Shown: positions 44,064-54,975, numbered from the stretch's first letter. The stretch: 64,000 nucleotides of DNA from Phymatolithon calcareum (GCA_977006965.1 OZ345364.1:2356001-2420000); one strand, 5' to 3'. The notes: a model not told the origin generated them from the letters alone. Made by a program: numbers and translations.

Positions 44064-44091
44064 GGAGGCCATTGGATTGAAAATGGCCTCC
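44064..44091. repeat. 28-bp palindrome
   Basis: Perfect 10-bp arms (ggaggccatt) around an 8-base centre, about 60 bp from the preceding palindrome. Confidence 0.9.
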
Positions 44092-44652
44092 TTCAGGACA
44101 TCGCCATCTACCGTAAACCGGAGAAAGGTTGCGAGCTACAGAATTCAGACTAAGGAAAAAGTGAGATAATGCTGTATCTTAATCTGGGTACCACGACAGA
44201 GGGCGAGAAGCAAAACGCTTTGGAAGGTGAAACTGCCCATAGTACAATTGTACTGCGCCGTCTTGTGACCCTGTACTCTTGTACAAGGCGCCTTGTCCTC
44301 CGGGATTCACTCTGCCTCGCGCAATAATCATCGATGTTCAGTATTCCAAAAGGTATATTTGCCCCAAGGGCGGTGTTGAAACCCAAGTAACTCCTCCGAA
44401 AATGGAAAAGTAAGGCACAGGTGGCATGATGACTACTTTAGCTGTTCAAAACAACTGCAGAGTCTGACAAGTCAAGGAATTAACCCTCGTGTTCTCATCA
44501 TGTTGTATACTTGCCGGCGCCGCAATCAACATATATGGCACTTCAGCAGGTAGAAACTGTTTTGCTAAGCATGCTGAACACATCCATGAGCTTTATGCCT
44601 TTGATGAGCCCATTAATGAGTAGCTTTCGTTGGCAAAAATAATTGATTCTCA

Positions 44653-44670
44653 TTCCCTCAATTGAGGGAA
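44653..44670. repeat. Perfect 18-bp palindrome
   Basis: ttccctcaattgagggaa; it shares a 14-bp core with 42070-42083. Confidence 0.95.
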
Positions 44671-44962
44671 AATTCCCGTCACATAGACACTAGAGTGTTC
44701 ACGATCTCTCTGAGCACCTCATAACGTCTTATTGTGTTCCCTGCACAAAGGTGTTCTCGGACTGCATGGTTCTTTTGAAAACCAGAATCTTACCTTCCAG
44801 CAATGGAGCGAGAAGTAAATTCTGTGGATCTCCTACGAATGCAGTTTGCACTTAAGCCAGAATAGTGAAGCGCATCGACAAAAATCCCCTACTTAAGCTC
44901 GAGATATTCTGCACGGAGCCATCAAACGGCTTCAAGGCAGCTATATCCTTCTTCGCCGAACA

Positions 44963-46048
44963 ATGGCTTTCAAATCACAGCTGGTTCGCAAGATACAGGC
45001 GTTTCGCTGTCACCACAAGGCGGTCTTCGCGACGACTCTTGGCTTATGTTCCACATTCGTTTTCGCATTAATAATCTTCGGATCTCGAACACGTTCCATG
45101 TCCAGGCTTCAAGAGCGCAATGTGGCCCGCACATGCGACGCTTCAGTCGCGAGTGATACGGTTGTGGCAGCAACATCAGGCATTTCGGTGCCGCAAATGA
45201 GCATCATTGTGCTCACGTGTTCACGTCGTGACAGTCTGGTTCGCCTCTTATGGTCACTGCGCAGGGCACACTACCTTGGGGACCAAATCGATTTGCACAT
45301 TTGGGTGGACAGATCGAAAAGCGGCCATGTCAGGGAAGATATTGTTACAGTAGCATCTGCATTTGAGTGGCCACACGGGGGAAGTACAGTGCACGTTTGG
45401 GACGTGCATGTGGGGATTTGGGGACAATGGATCGACTCATGGCGCCCGTCAAGTGTCGACGACGCTGCAGTTATTCTTGAAGATGACCTTGAGGTATCTC
45501 CGTTGTACTACAAGTGGCTAAGGGCTGCTCGTGAGTCATACGGTGCGCGAAATGACGTGTTCGGATACACCCTGCAGCGCGGAACGCTACGTGCGAACCA
45601 GACTGGTTTCCGCCGCAAACCCCTTCAAGTCCCACCACAAATCACGGTGTTTTTGTACAGGTTGCTCGGGTCGTGGGGGTATGCTCCGATGCCATGGCAT
45701 TGGCAGCGGTTCCGTGAATGGTTCCACATGAAGAGTTGTAATCGAAATTTTCATCCTTATGTGCGCGGCCTTGAGCCGACAAAATGGTACAAGGGACAAG
45801 AAAAAAAGCGAACAATGTGGACAATGTGGCACATCAAGTATGCGAACGACAACAATTTGTTTACGGTGTATGCGAATCTCCCAGACCGTCGTACTTTGGC
45901 CGCCAGTTGGAGAGAACCGGGTCTGCATTACAAGAATAAGGGACGTCTTACAAGTAAGAAAGACTTTGCGATCATGGAGGAAACCAAAGAGTTGCCGCCT
46001 TTTGAGGAGTCCCCGCCAATCTTTAATTGGAACGGAATGCAAATGTGA
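44963..46048 (+). CDS. Type II GT-A glycosyltransferase (GT2/GT13-like)
   Basis: 361 residues from a clean ATG. A basic, short N-tail is followed by a signal-anchor (about 21-41, TLGLCSTFVFALIIF) and a lumenal catalytic domain. The first strand reads MSIIVLTCSRRDSLVRLL, the nucleotide-binding start of GT-A enzymes such as GnT-I. AAVILEDDLEVSPLYYKW near residue 173 carries the metal/sugar-binding acidic motif, with EDD taking the DxD role. The C-terminal part is rich in Trp and His (GYAPMPWHWQRFREWF). The enzyme probably adds a sugar to a glycan or polysaccharide in the Golgi. Donor and acceptor are not deducible. It lies between two fucosyltransferase-like paralogues but on the opposite strand. 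Confidence 0.75.
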   Translation: MAFKSQLVRKIQAFRCHHKAVFATTLGLCSTFVFALIIFGSRTRSMSRLQERNVARTCDASVASDTVVAATSGISVPQMSIIVLTCSRRDSLVRLLWSLRRAHYLGDQIDLHIWVDRSKSGHVREDIVTVASAFEWPHGGSTVHVWDVHVGIWGQWIDSWRPSSVDDAAVILEDDLEVSPLYYKWLRAARESYGARNDVFGYTLQRGTLRANQTGFRRKPLQVPPQITVFLYRLLGSWGYAPMPWHWQRFREWFHMKSCNRNFHPYVRGLEPTKWYKGQEKKRTMWTMWHIKYANDNNLFTVYANLPDRRTLAASWREPGLHYKNKGRLTSKKDFAIMEETKELPPFEESPPIFNWNGMQM

Positions 46049-49000
46049 CGATGGAGGAATGTGTGGGAGTTGGGGCAGAGTGATGAAGTACCATAGCAGA
46101 GTAAGCAGGGTGTGAATACTTGTCACGGTCTGGGCGTGCCGATGCGCCAAGGAGACTAAAGAAAGTTTCGGAGCGGTCGATGGAGAAGGAACAGGATCTA
46201 CCCAGGTGCAAATGATGCATATACACGCTCCATGGTCCATGACCAAACCACCGTAGTCAAAAACGCGCATGATAAACCTAATCCTACAGGGTAATCGCAA
46301 TGCAAGGCTATAGTTCAGCCCATACATCCCCTTTTTATTACTAAGTGCGAAGGTGGGTGTGCTCACCCGTCTTCCTTCGCAGCCTGCGCAATGAGCAAGC
46401 TTGGAAGCACGACGCTCTGCGGCCCAATCACCGCGTCGTTTCAGCGAACAAAGAAATCGCTCGATCTACACTTCGATCTGCATATTTTCTCGAGTGCCTT
46501 GTAGAATACTATGTTCTCCGTAAAAAATTTATCAATCGTTTCGCCTTGAGACCGCTCAGTTTTAGATGGTAGTAAAACTAAAGTACTTGTACCTATCGAC
46601 ACTCGGCGCATCGGAACGTCGTCGATGACAGCACCATTGACAAGATCTCTCCGGTCATGGAATGGCCTCCAGAGCGCGCGTAGACGCAGAGGCCAATGCT
46701 TCGCACGTAACGATACGGCGCGATTGTTGAGAAGATTGAGACTGGTCAAAGTTATTGCACTGTGATGAATCGCGGCCGTAAAGGATGGTGACGAGAGATA
46801 TGTAGGAGGAGAATGGCGAAAGAAGGCCATGGGACGAAAGAGTCAAAAAAGGAGAGGATGCAAAGGCAATTGAGGGCCATTGTGGGCACCGGACGTACCG
46901 AATGGAGTGCCTAGTGTACGAGAGCAGGTGGAGCTCTGAGCGCATAGAGCCTTAAGGCAGAATGGGAAATCATCGGTCGATGTACCATCTCCGGCTTCGG
47001 AAAGATGAGAGTTCCATATAAGCAAAAACAAATATTCATTCCAAAGGTGCACGCTTCCAGTCCTTGGCGTGTATCTTCTTGCACTGTGAGCTATAAACAT
47101 TTCGTGGCATACCCTGCCGAAGCTGATCTCTTGGGAAGCCCTGCAACCCCGGGAGATAACTCGAGGGATGCAAGACCATCCCAACAGCTAAAGGATACAA
47201 TTATAGTAATACTGAAATTAGCCTCCGGCTGGAGGTTTGAAAGATGGAGGGCGAAATTTGCCTATTAGAGCGGCTGTCTGATCCGCTCACAGGAGAAGAG
47301 GACATCGATCATGAAAATAACCTTTTCCTTTCCAACCAAGTTCGAGGCGTTACAGAACAAAGTGCTACAATGAAGTGCTCAATGGGGCTAGGGGAGGATG
47401 GCCACAAGTACTCGCTTCATTACTGGCAGTTCTTCCAAAGACCCTGGTCAATGGCTTGTACTAGGTATGATGACATGATGAAACTTGGGAAGCTAGTGGT
47501 GCTCCACGTCTTGAGGTTTTAGCTGACTGCGGAAGCCTATGTACGAGAGCAGCAGACCGGAAATTTCGCGTGTGGCCGTTTTGCGTTAGATAATTTGCCA
47601 ATGAAATGTGTAATGATTGCGAGTAATTGCATTCTCATTTTAGCCTGTACGATGGAACTATGTGAAGCAGGTCTAGGTTGTCTGCGCGGTTGTTCCAAAA
47701 ACAATACTGTGCGAAGTAGACCGAAAATTGAATATCGCCGAACTATGTGGTGGGCGTTAAAAATTTTTGTGATAGCGAGGTAGGCTTGGAGACTGCCTGC
47801 CTTGACAGACTTAAGAAAGATCTGCGGTTTTATTCGAAATCATAAAACCGAAATTTTGGCGACTTTGCTTTCACGGCGTCCAACGGTCTAGCTCCCCAGA
47901 GAAGGCGATCAATGTCGCGCTTCTCCTTACTAGAGTTCCCGGACACCGTCCTGTAACTCTTAGGAACCTCCTCTCGGACAAGCACCGCTTGCCGGAGAAC
48001 CGGATTGCCGTAGTTGTAGCCGTGCGATAGCTTCACTACTACTACAAAAGACTATGAAGGGTGGGTGGGTGGTCAACAAAAAAAGCGCGGGCTGCCAACC
48101 CGGAAAGTTCACCTGTCAACCTTCTGCCGAGAAATCAGATATCCACGAGTCCTTGTGGGAAAAGGACAGCCGGTGTACCGAAGAGCTCCTTACGCTGTTC
48201 GCTGCCTTACGCGCGGTTCACGTCTCGGTTCAGGCACGTTCCGAAGTGCGTGCCGCCGTGTGAACGCGTCTGCAAGCTTGCGATTTGTGTGCTGGAGGTC
48301 AAGGTTTCTTCGGCGTCCTGCTTGATATAGTGATTTCGATCGGCGAGGCTCGGACTCTGGAGCAGTTGCTGGCGACTGTGCGCGCCGGTGGGACTGTCGT
48401 GCAAGCTTTCGACTCTGCGCTGCGTGGCGCCGCGTTTTCAGCCGCCGCCGGGTGTGCAGGCCTGTGACTGTGAAGCACAGAGTCTCGGCCGCTCGTAGCG
48501 CGGCGCCGCGTGGCGCAACCTGATGAGAGGGTCGCATGGAGAGCGTCCGGAAGGCGTTCTTGGCCCGGTCGTTACGCCTAACGGTTCATCCAGGCGGCCA
48601 CCGGTTCTGGCGCCCAGGTGCTGTCGGGCGACTTAGGTTGTCGCGGGAGCGTCTTAGCGTGTGGCGGCTTCTCGAATGCCGCTAGTTGCGCCTCGAAACG
48701 GTGCCGAACGACTTGGCTCGGCACGGGAATCCTTCACGTGGCGCAGTTCCTTGACTGCCACTGGCTGCGGCTCCAAGACAGTCTTTGGCGATGCAGATCA
48801 ACGCCCGAATGTCATCGCGCGTGGTCGCTTTCCGGCTGCCACCGGATGTGGCGCCGAGACATAACAATGGGTATCGATCCATGCGGGTCACCGGCGGTAG
48901 TTGTCTTGTAGAGGTGTGTATGCCATCATCGGTGGTCTGCACGCAGAGTATGATCTCAAACGGTAGGTGATGGCAGGATTGAGGTGGGCAAATCTGAGAA

Positions 49001-49556
49001 GATCGCCATACCTCCGCACCGTCTCTGGCCTTGCTGCTCCGACAAACGGTGTTCTTCGAAAAGGGTACTAACTTACAAGTCGCTAAAAGCTGCAAGTAAT
49101 CCCGGAGCAATGCAAGAACAGGAATGTAATTGCCCCTTTCTAATTGTCCCAGAGGAAAACTCACATCTAAAAAGTTTGCAGTGCCTAGCAATGTTCCGAG
49201 AACGTAGTTGCTTGTCTCTTTGACAATGAGTTCATGAAAAATCCGGATTTATGCATCTCTGTGTGGTCAAGATTTTCAAATTTTATTTTGTCTATGCAGC
49301 ACAGCATAGTGTAACGCTTTCTAAGGATTGGCGTTTGCGAGCTACACGACGCCAATAGATTGCGTCGTCTAGCTATTTATAAAAAGTGAGTTCAGTGTTC
49401 AGGAAAATCGCTTGTTGGTTTCTCGTTGTTGTCAGCGGTGCAGAAACTTGCGGACGATTATTGCCATATCTTGCGTAATTTGTCGTTGGCGTCGATGACC
49501 AGAGATGCTCTTTCCATTACCAGTGTTGAACATTAGAGGTACCCATGTTGTATTTT
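46049..49556. other. Long intergenic stretch with a GC-rich island
   Basis: No convincing gene. From about 48050 to 48900 the base composition turns GC-rich, and frames stay open in several phases on both strands. Loosely repeated gccac-gg-tg-ggcgcc segments occur near 48590, 48760 and 48835. It may be the remains of a transposon or repeat-coding gene. Confidence 0.4.
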
Positions 49557-50870
49557 TCAAGCTCGATAGCATGGATGGCGCCGTTTCCTTTTCTGCTTAG
49601 TTTCAAAGATTCCACAAGACTCCGGCGTAATCACGGTATGTGAGAGCGCATCGCCCATCCAGAAAGCGGCCTCTGAGAACCCGGACCGAAATGAAATGAT
49701 ATGACTCGCGTTGCCGAGGAGCCTCATTTCCATGTGAAGCTCCATGACCTGCTTGCGCGCTTGGCTGTTGCTTATTTTCGCGTAGTGCACCGTTGAACTG
49801 TCCGTGTAAAACACTTCGGACCTGGCCAATACATCCCGCAGATATTTTCCGAAGCTTGCCCGAAAGGTACTAGTATCTGAAGCCACATAAACCTTCGCTG
49901 TCTGCTCCCCACTACGTTTCGCGATATTCTTCACGTGGCCGGCAAAGCAACGTGCCACGATATCCTCCTTTCCCTTGAACTTCGAGAAACGACTAGATCT
50001 TGACTCACCAGTGCCAACGCCCAGTCGCGCATGAACCCCAATGTATTGTCTTGGAGTTGCGGTATCGGCAAACTGATTAAAATCCACGCACGAGTATTTC
50101 ACATTCGGTGCACAAATCTCGAATCGTTCCTTCAGCTTTTGATGCATCACAAGCAAATCTGCCGAAGGTGCCAGCAGGGTGTGGACCACTTTTCGTTGAA
50201 CGGGAAGAGTTAAGAGGGGTATCTGAACTCCGCGCCAGTGTTCCGTCCGCAGACGTGCGATTAGTTGATTCGTTAGGGCAGGATGTCCGGTAGCTACGGC
50301 CACGGTATGTAGATTACTTTTTAGTAAATCGTACATGATTCTGTCCCGGCATTGGTGGTAGTGAAAGTAGACAACCCTGTCACCAAGACTGGTGTTCGGT
50401 GCATCTCTGTCTGGGTTATACCCGAAACTTGACTGTGTCTGAGCGTCAATCACTTGCGCAAGTGGTACCGGCCTAGTCCAGTTCACGAGGAAGAGGCGCT
50501 TCGTGAGCACCGCGAAGGCGTACACACGAAGCATGCCGCGGATGTTGTCCCCAAGCCCTGCCTTCACGGTATTGAATATTACCTGGCGCTTCGCTGAGTG
50601 CCGATTCAAGGCGTGCCATTCCAGATAGTCACGCAACCAGAAATTTTCTGAGGAAGACCTCTGGTTTTGCGGGTCTGAGAGTTCGGAGAATTCATCATGA
50701 AGTTTGTTGATATGGTACGGCAGTGCTTCCCACTCAGCGCATAGAAGCAGAAGGGATGCAGCTACGAAAAGCACGGCTGTGAGATAACGAAGCAGACCCA
50801 GAGTGTTTTGCAAAGTATTCCTTTTGCGAAGAGCGCGCGCTCCCAGAACAAAACACCCAACAGGATTCAT
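49557..50870 (-). CDS. Fucosyltransferase-like type II Golgi enzyme, paralogue B
   Basis: 437 residues, one exon, with a signal-anchor at about 26-44 (LLRYLTAVLFVAASLLLL). It aligns along its length with the gene at 39257-40558, including identical runs such as GMLRVYAFAVLT and SVATGHPALTN/AVATGHPALTN. This copy keeps the expected residues: AGLGDNIRG in the nucleotide-binding loop and IGVHARLGVG, an HxR-type loop. Then come VYVASDTSTFRASFG and LLGNASHIISFRSGFSEAAF, equivalent to the C-terminal donor-binding motifs. It is likely the active member of the pair, acting on a glycoprotein or wall polysaccharide in the Golgi lumen. GT37 or GT23 relatives transfer fucose; other donors are possible. 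Confidence 0.72.
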   Translation of the reverse strand: MNPVGCFVLGARALRKRNTLQNTLGLLRYLTAVLFVAASLLLLCAEWEALPYHINKLHDEFSELSDPQNQRSSSENFWLRDYLEWHALNRHSAKRQVIFNTVKAGLGDNIRGMLRVYAFAVLTKRLFLVNWTRPVPLAQVIDAQTQSSFGYNPDRDAPNTSLGDRVVYFHYHQCRDRIMYDLLKSNLHTVAVATGHPALTNQLIARLRTEHWRGVQIPLLTLPVQRKVVHTLLAPSADLLVMHQKLKERFEICAPNVKYSCVDFNQFADTATPRQYIGVHARLGVGTGESRSSRFSKFKGKEDIVARCFAGHVKNIAKRSGEQTAKVYVASDTSTFRASFGKYLRDVLARSEVFYTDSSTVHYAKISNSQARKQVMELHMEMRLLGNASHIISFRSGFSEAAFWMGDALSHTVITPESCGIFETKQKRKRRHPCYRA

Positions 50871-51585
50871 CGATAGAGGAGTGCTGGTCGCAACGACGAC
50901 GTCACTTTGAAGTGCTAGAGGGTGAACGGAGAGCGCAGGTACTTAAACAATTGGCCTTGATAAGCCCGGATAAGGTCGAGTATCGTTTCTAAGTTACCAT
51001 TCTACGCAGCCAGTGTTTTATACCGACCAGGTCACATTTTTCCCTTCCACGCTAGTGCTACGCTGTGCAGTTGAGGATGCATTCCAGTCCGATTAATATC
51101 GCACATCACCTCGTGCCTAAATTCAGTGCCGACCCAATCGGCATCAGGATTGATACAAAGCCAAGAGGACGGGCTGCATGAATAATTCATTTACCTCTGC
51201 CACCGGTTTACGCATTTGGATTTTAATTCCCATACGAATGGAGTAGCTGCCGATCCAACTTACAAACATGGACCACCGGTGATTTTCGTATTAGATGGAG
51301 ACTACAGCAGTTTCTCTGATACTTGAGCTCTTAAATACCAACCAATCACAAGGTTCGCTTTCTGCGCAGAATCCGTCAGGAAATTCTCAATCAGAACAGA
51401 GCAAACTCTCACCGTGCAAAAGCGGCGAAGACATTTTACGCTGCGATCTAGTGGATAGATGCGAACGAATTTGCGTGTTGTCTCTTGGCGTCAATTTGTT
51501 AGTTAAGTGAACACCCCGATCAGGCCCCTCTCCGACTGGAGATGCTCTCTCCACTCGGGTTTTCCCAGACCCCTCGCGACGGGCT

Positions 51586-51662
51586 ATGATAAATTGCACA
51601 CGTGTCTGACGATATCGTGCTCGTGTCGTGCGCAGTTTTGTCACACGTGTACAATTTATCAT
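51586..51662. repeat. Inverted repeat, 20-bp arms and 37-bp loop
   Basis: atgataaattgcacacgtgt (51586-51605) matches the reverse complement of 51643-51662 at 19 of 20 positions. The loop holds a cgatatcg palindrome. Confidence 0.9.
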
Positions 51663-51849
51663 AAATTTTCCATTTGACGTAAATAGGCCCTGCCGAGGGA
51701 TTCAACGAGCCCTCTTTTGGTTCGGTTCCAGGAGGCCCTCCCAGAACGTCTCCGAAGTCCCAGCCCTGCAAACAGGGCATGCCGTACCCCTCTCGAGGTC
51801 CGTTCGGGGTGCTCATGTGCACTCCTGGTGATGCCATGATAAAGAGATT

Positions 51850-51877
51850 CAGATTTCTATTTAAAAATAGAAATCTG
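51850..51877. repeat. 28-bp palindrome
   Basis: Perfect 13-bp arms cagatttctattt around aa, close to the transporter's 3' end. Confidence 0.95.
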
Positions 51878-51965
51878 CATCCCTTCTTCTATCTCGGACG
51901 TCTTTGCCGATCATTTTAAAAAGAAAAAAGTTTCTCAATCTTGCACATTCAAGACGGCTTCCTGC

Positions 51966-53033
51966 TCAGTGCCGATTGGAGGGGAGGCTCTTTACTTTTC
52001 CCTCGTTAAAGTGTTGTAGAAAATCCTTTTCTGTTTCAATATGCGTCATGCACTGCCTCAACGCCGGCATCTGCACTCTTGTCGACTCGACTTTCCCTAG
52101 TTGCCCAGTAGAGCTAGTCATCAGCTTTCCAAAAGCGTAAACTAAACTGCCGGCAAACCCTGTCAGAGCCCCTTGGACCATCCCGCGTGACCGACTCGAC
52201 TTGTCGTCCACCGCTAAAATGCCCACAGCTAGTAGAAAGAAATCCTTCACTTGCGCGGAGGCAGTGTGCGCGACAGCGTCATTGACCGTGGTATTCACGT
52301 ACACCGCATGATTTAAAATGATCGCAAATGAAGAAGAGCCCAAAAACAATTTAGGGATGAAGAACAGCGCCCACACTTCGCCGTCCGGAGGAAGGAGCTG
52401 GAGCAACCCGAGAAGAACGGGGAATGCATATAAGTTGTTAAGGTATAGCAACTGTAAGTTCGTCAGCTCGAGTGTTTCGCGTACATTCTTCAGTCTGATG
52501 AGGTAGTACGCACTGGCGAAATTAGCGCACGCTGTAAGCGCATATGTCGCAGCCTCGAAACGTAGATTTGTGGCAGCGGCACTAAATGCCCCACAGATTA
52601 TGAGTACGGCAGCAACGGAGGTTGCTCGCGTCGGTGGTTTCCCTACCAGCACTATCTGGAGGAGCAGGACGGCGGCGATGCTTGTGCGGCGAAGGGTGTG
52701 GTACATGAGCAATGACGTCTTGTGCAATGCGAATAAATTGAAAATGAGCATACCTATGTATGACGCGAAGAGCCGAACGTGTGCGGCGTGCTGTCCATGC
52801 GTGAGTAACATCGGATTGAGAGTCGCCGGCGTACGTAGAAGGGAGAGCATAGACAAGATGAAGATCGTGATGACAGTCTGCGAGAAGAGCACAAGCACAG
52901 GAGATGTGACCGGATATTTCTGAAACAAAATCTTAATGAAAAGGGTCAACGCAACTGAGGCAGAAATGTAATACAACGCGGCCAGCGCACCACGACGAAA
53001 AGAGGACCACCGCAATGACGAAGAGTGGTCCAT
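51966..53033 (-). CDS. Nucleotide-sugar transporter of the TPT/DMT family, paralogue B
   Basis: 355 residues from the ATG at 53033, which matches the start of the paralogue at 27360 (MDHSSSLRWSSFRRG against MDPVPTSAWASFRRG). The open frame continues 26 codons upstream to another ATG, but that extension (RNKRKERKKT) is encoded by the T-rich tail of a retroposon inserted in the 5' leader, so I reject it. About nine to ten hydrophobic segments follow. Conserved blocks shared with the paralogue include the FxKxxFQKYPVTSPVLVLFSQ region, TSLLMYHTLRR and NLQLLYLNNLYAFPVLLGLL. It likely carries a nucleotide sugar into the Golgi. The first-half Asn of the N-K motif is replaced by Ile here (LFIKILF), possibly altering specificity. 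Confidence 0.82.
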   Translation of the reverse strand: MDHSSSLRWSSFRRGALAALYYISASVALTLFIKILFQKYPVTSPVLVLFSQTVITIFILSMLSLLRTPATLNPMLLTHGQHAAHVRLFASYIGMLIFNLFALHKTSLLMYHTLRRTSIAAVLLLQIVLVGKPPTRATSVAAVLIICGAFSAAATNLRFEAATYALTACANFASAYYLIRLKNVRETLELTNLQLLYLNNLYAFPVLLGLLQLLPPDGEVWALFFIPKLFLGSSSFAIILNHAVYVNTTVNDAVAHTASAQVKDFFLLAVGILAVDDKSSRSRGMVQGALTGFAGSLVYAFGKLMTSSTGQLGKVESTRVQMPALRQCMTHIETEKDFLQHFNEGKVKSLPSNRH

Positions 53034-53050
53034 TTTGGAGGGCGAGGGGC

Positions 53051-53410
53051 TTGTTTTCTTTCTTTCTTTTCTTTTATTGCGGGATTTATCAGAGCTGGTA
53101 AACAACTCCACATCCTTACGGCTCCAGTAGACTTAACAGATACGAGTGGTACTTGATGTCACAACAGCTGCCCAAGCTGCACAATGTGCAGACCTTGGGG
53201 AAGCTTAACATCTATATCGCTACATAGCCAATCTTCAGTCGCCGTCCTTCAAAGGGATGCCCCGGGTTGGAAACCATTTAGGACGCTCACGGTAGCTAGT
53301 CATCTCGCTGCCTTCTTTCATCTTCTTCTGTCTTCTCTCCCAGCTTCCTTGAGCGTTGCGGCACACCACTCAGGGCGGAATCCATGTACTACCATACTAC
53401 CAGAAGGTGA
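53051..53410 (-). mobile_element. Retroposon-like 3' end, copy 2, in the transporter's 5' leader
   Basis: On the minus strand the element ends GCAATAAAAGAAAAGAAAGAAAG at 53079-53053, parallel to the tail at 28225. The block at 53358-53383 (gcggcacaccactcagggcggaatcc) matches 28360-28386, and both read EWCAA in frame. The tail ends about 20 bp before the transporter ATG. Confidence 0.55.
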
Positions 53411-54424
53411 TAGTCTTCTCCCATGGGGAGGCCGGATCACAGCTCTTGCAAGTTCAAAAAAACCCTGCACTGTAGCGGGGAAAAATTCCTGACTGAGCTC
53501 TTGGTTCCTATCTGTGACGCACAGGTGAACGGGCCGGACCGGTATGATAGCCGGCCTGTATCAAATCCGCTTAAATTCGCAAGATTTTCTCGAAATCTTG
53601 CAACGGCGGGCTTGGGTCTGGCATTTCAAGTGTGGCAAGTTCTCGATTCGCCAAGTCCCTGGAGTGCGCGTTCACGATCGCGTCCGCCATTTCCGGCGGG
53701 ATTACCGTCGGAAGGAGCGCTTTGTGCAGCTTTATCGCTGCGGCCACTTGCGCCGGCGCGGGCGCCCGCGCCCGCGCCGGAAACTTGTCTTTTTTCGTTT
53801 GTGGTCCGTTCGGTCCGGTCAAACCCTTCTCTCCCTCTCCTGGAAACCTGTCTCGGGCTTGTTTTGAATGTTTACGGTCCCTGCGTGTGTGCCCTGTTCC
53901 CAAGTCCGCTTCAAGGGGAATCAATCTCTCTGCCGATGAATTTAAGTTCCATTACTTTAAAAAGCTCCGCTCGGCGTTTCTCCGTTTACAAGCGCTTACA
54001 TGAGTAATGTCTCCAGAGAGGGTAGCATAAATTTCACTTTTAACAACCGGCCTCCAGCAAAACACAGTCATACGAAGTGAAGCTTGAATCTTGCGCTTGA
54101 AACAGGAACTCAGAACTCGACACGAAATCTGCTACTGTAGCGCCAAGCAAAATAGTATTCAGCGCGTACAAACACAGGCAAGAGCAGGGTGAGAATGCAA
54201 AAGAAAAGCGAGAGAGACTGAATGTGACCAACGAAAAAGACACTCTTTATTGCAGTGTTTTTTGAAGTCCCACAGAATACGAATATACGGGCAAGGCTTC
54301 CTCAGGTGCTACCCTGACTAGGGCAGCTCTACTCTTATGTTTGTTATTCTATCTGAGCCCCTAGTATGTACTCAGTTGTTTTTAATAGCTCTTCGTAGCA
54401 GTTTTCGAGGCGCCGCTTCTTCTT
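53411..54424. other. Intergenic, no convincing gene
   Basis: Overlapping frames on both strands at 53423-54007 arise around a GC-rich repeat (ccggcgcgggcgcccgcgcc, near 53753). A minus frame at 53571-53924 (ending PPLQDFEKILRI) is the most plausible but is not called. Confidence 0.4.
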
Positions 54425-54616
54425 TCAGTACAGGTCTTCTTCATTCTGCATACTCTCGATGATGCTTTTGCTGAAGAGAAAAATGTCATCTAGTGCCTTC
54501 TCAGATGCCGCTCTGTCTTCTTCCTCGAGTTCAATGGCAGACAAGTTGCGATACAGGGTCTCCATGTGCTGTCTGACTTTTTTGCCGAATCTATCTGCCA
54601 TCAGTGTAGTAGACAC
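54425..54616 (-). CDS. Short helical frame, possibly a transposon exon
   Basis: Sixty-three codons ending DDIFLFSKSIIESMQNEEDLY then TGA. The frame is open upstream to about 54670 without an ATG; the listed first codon is GTG, and the first Met is six codons in (MADRFGKKV). The product is charged and helical with no recognised domain. An acceptor-like tttccacaactgaaacacag lies just upstream at about 54667-54648 on the minus strand, so it could be a last exon. It adjoins the hAT transposase remnant. Confidence 0.3.
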   Translation of the reverse strand: MSTTLMADRFGKKVRQHMETLYRNLSAIELEEEDRAASEKALDDIFLFSKSIIESMQNEEDLY

Positions 54617-54975
54617 TTGGGAAATCTTCCAAAGGCGTACTGAACCGCCAGTTTCCTGTGTTTCAGTTGTGGAAATTTAAGTATTGCAGGCAGGCATTGG
54701 GAGCAACATACTGTTAATGCAATATAATGCAACATGTTGGTAATGCAACAGTAATGGTTCTGTTCGTGGTATTGCAATACGTAATGTTTCGTGACCGACT
54801 ATGAAGCATATATTGACTTTAAAACAAGATCATCCTAGCTGAGTACGACTATTACGTAGAGGTATTTGTGAAGTCTACCCGACCATCTTTTCTCCCATCG
54901 TCAAATTGGTGTCTATCAGTGAACAGAACGACGACTCCCTACCACGCTACTGCGACGATTCTGTCCGTTCCAAGA

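Larger units (their letters stand above)
43751..44962. other. Intergenic with three palindromes
   Basis: No convincing gene. Palindromes at 43963, 44064 and 44653 are listed separately. Confidence 0.5.
50871..51965. other. Intergenic with two inverted repeats
   Basis: No convincing gene; frames at 51387-51837 have no motif. Inverted repeats at 51586-51662 and 51850-51877 are listed separately. Confidence 0.45.

Noticed and set aside
48682-49191. A 169-codon minus frame
   Set aside because: It starts with TTG, spans the edge of the GC-rich island and has no motif.
53034-53111. The 26-codon upstream extension of the second transporter
   Set aside because: It is encoded by a retroposon tail and is absent from the paralogue, whose start aligns with the internal Met.
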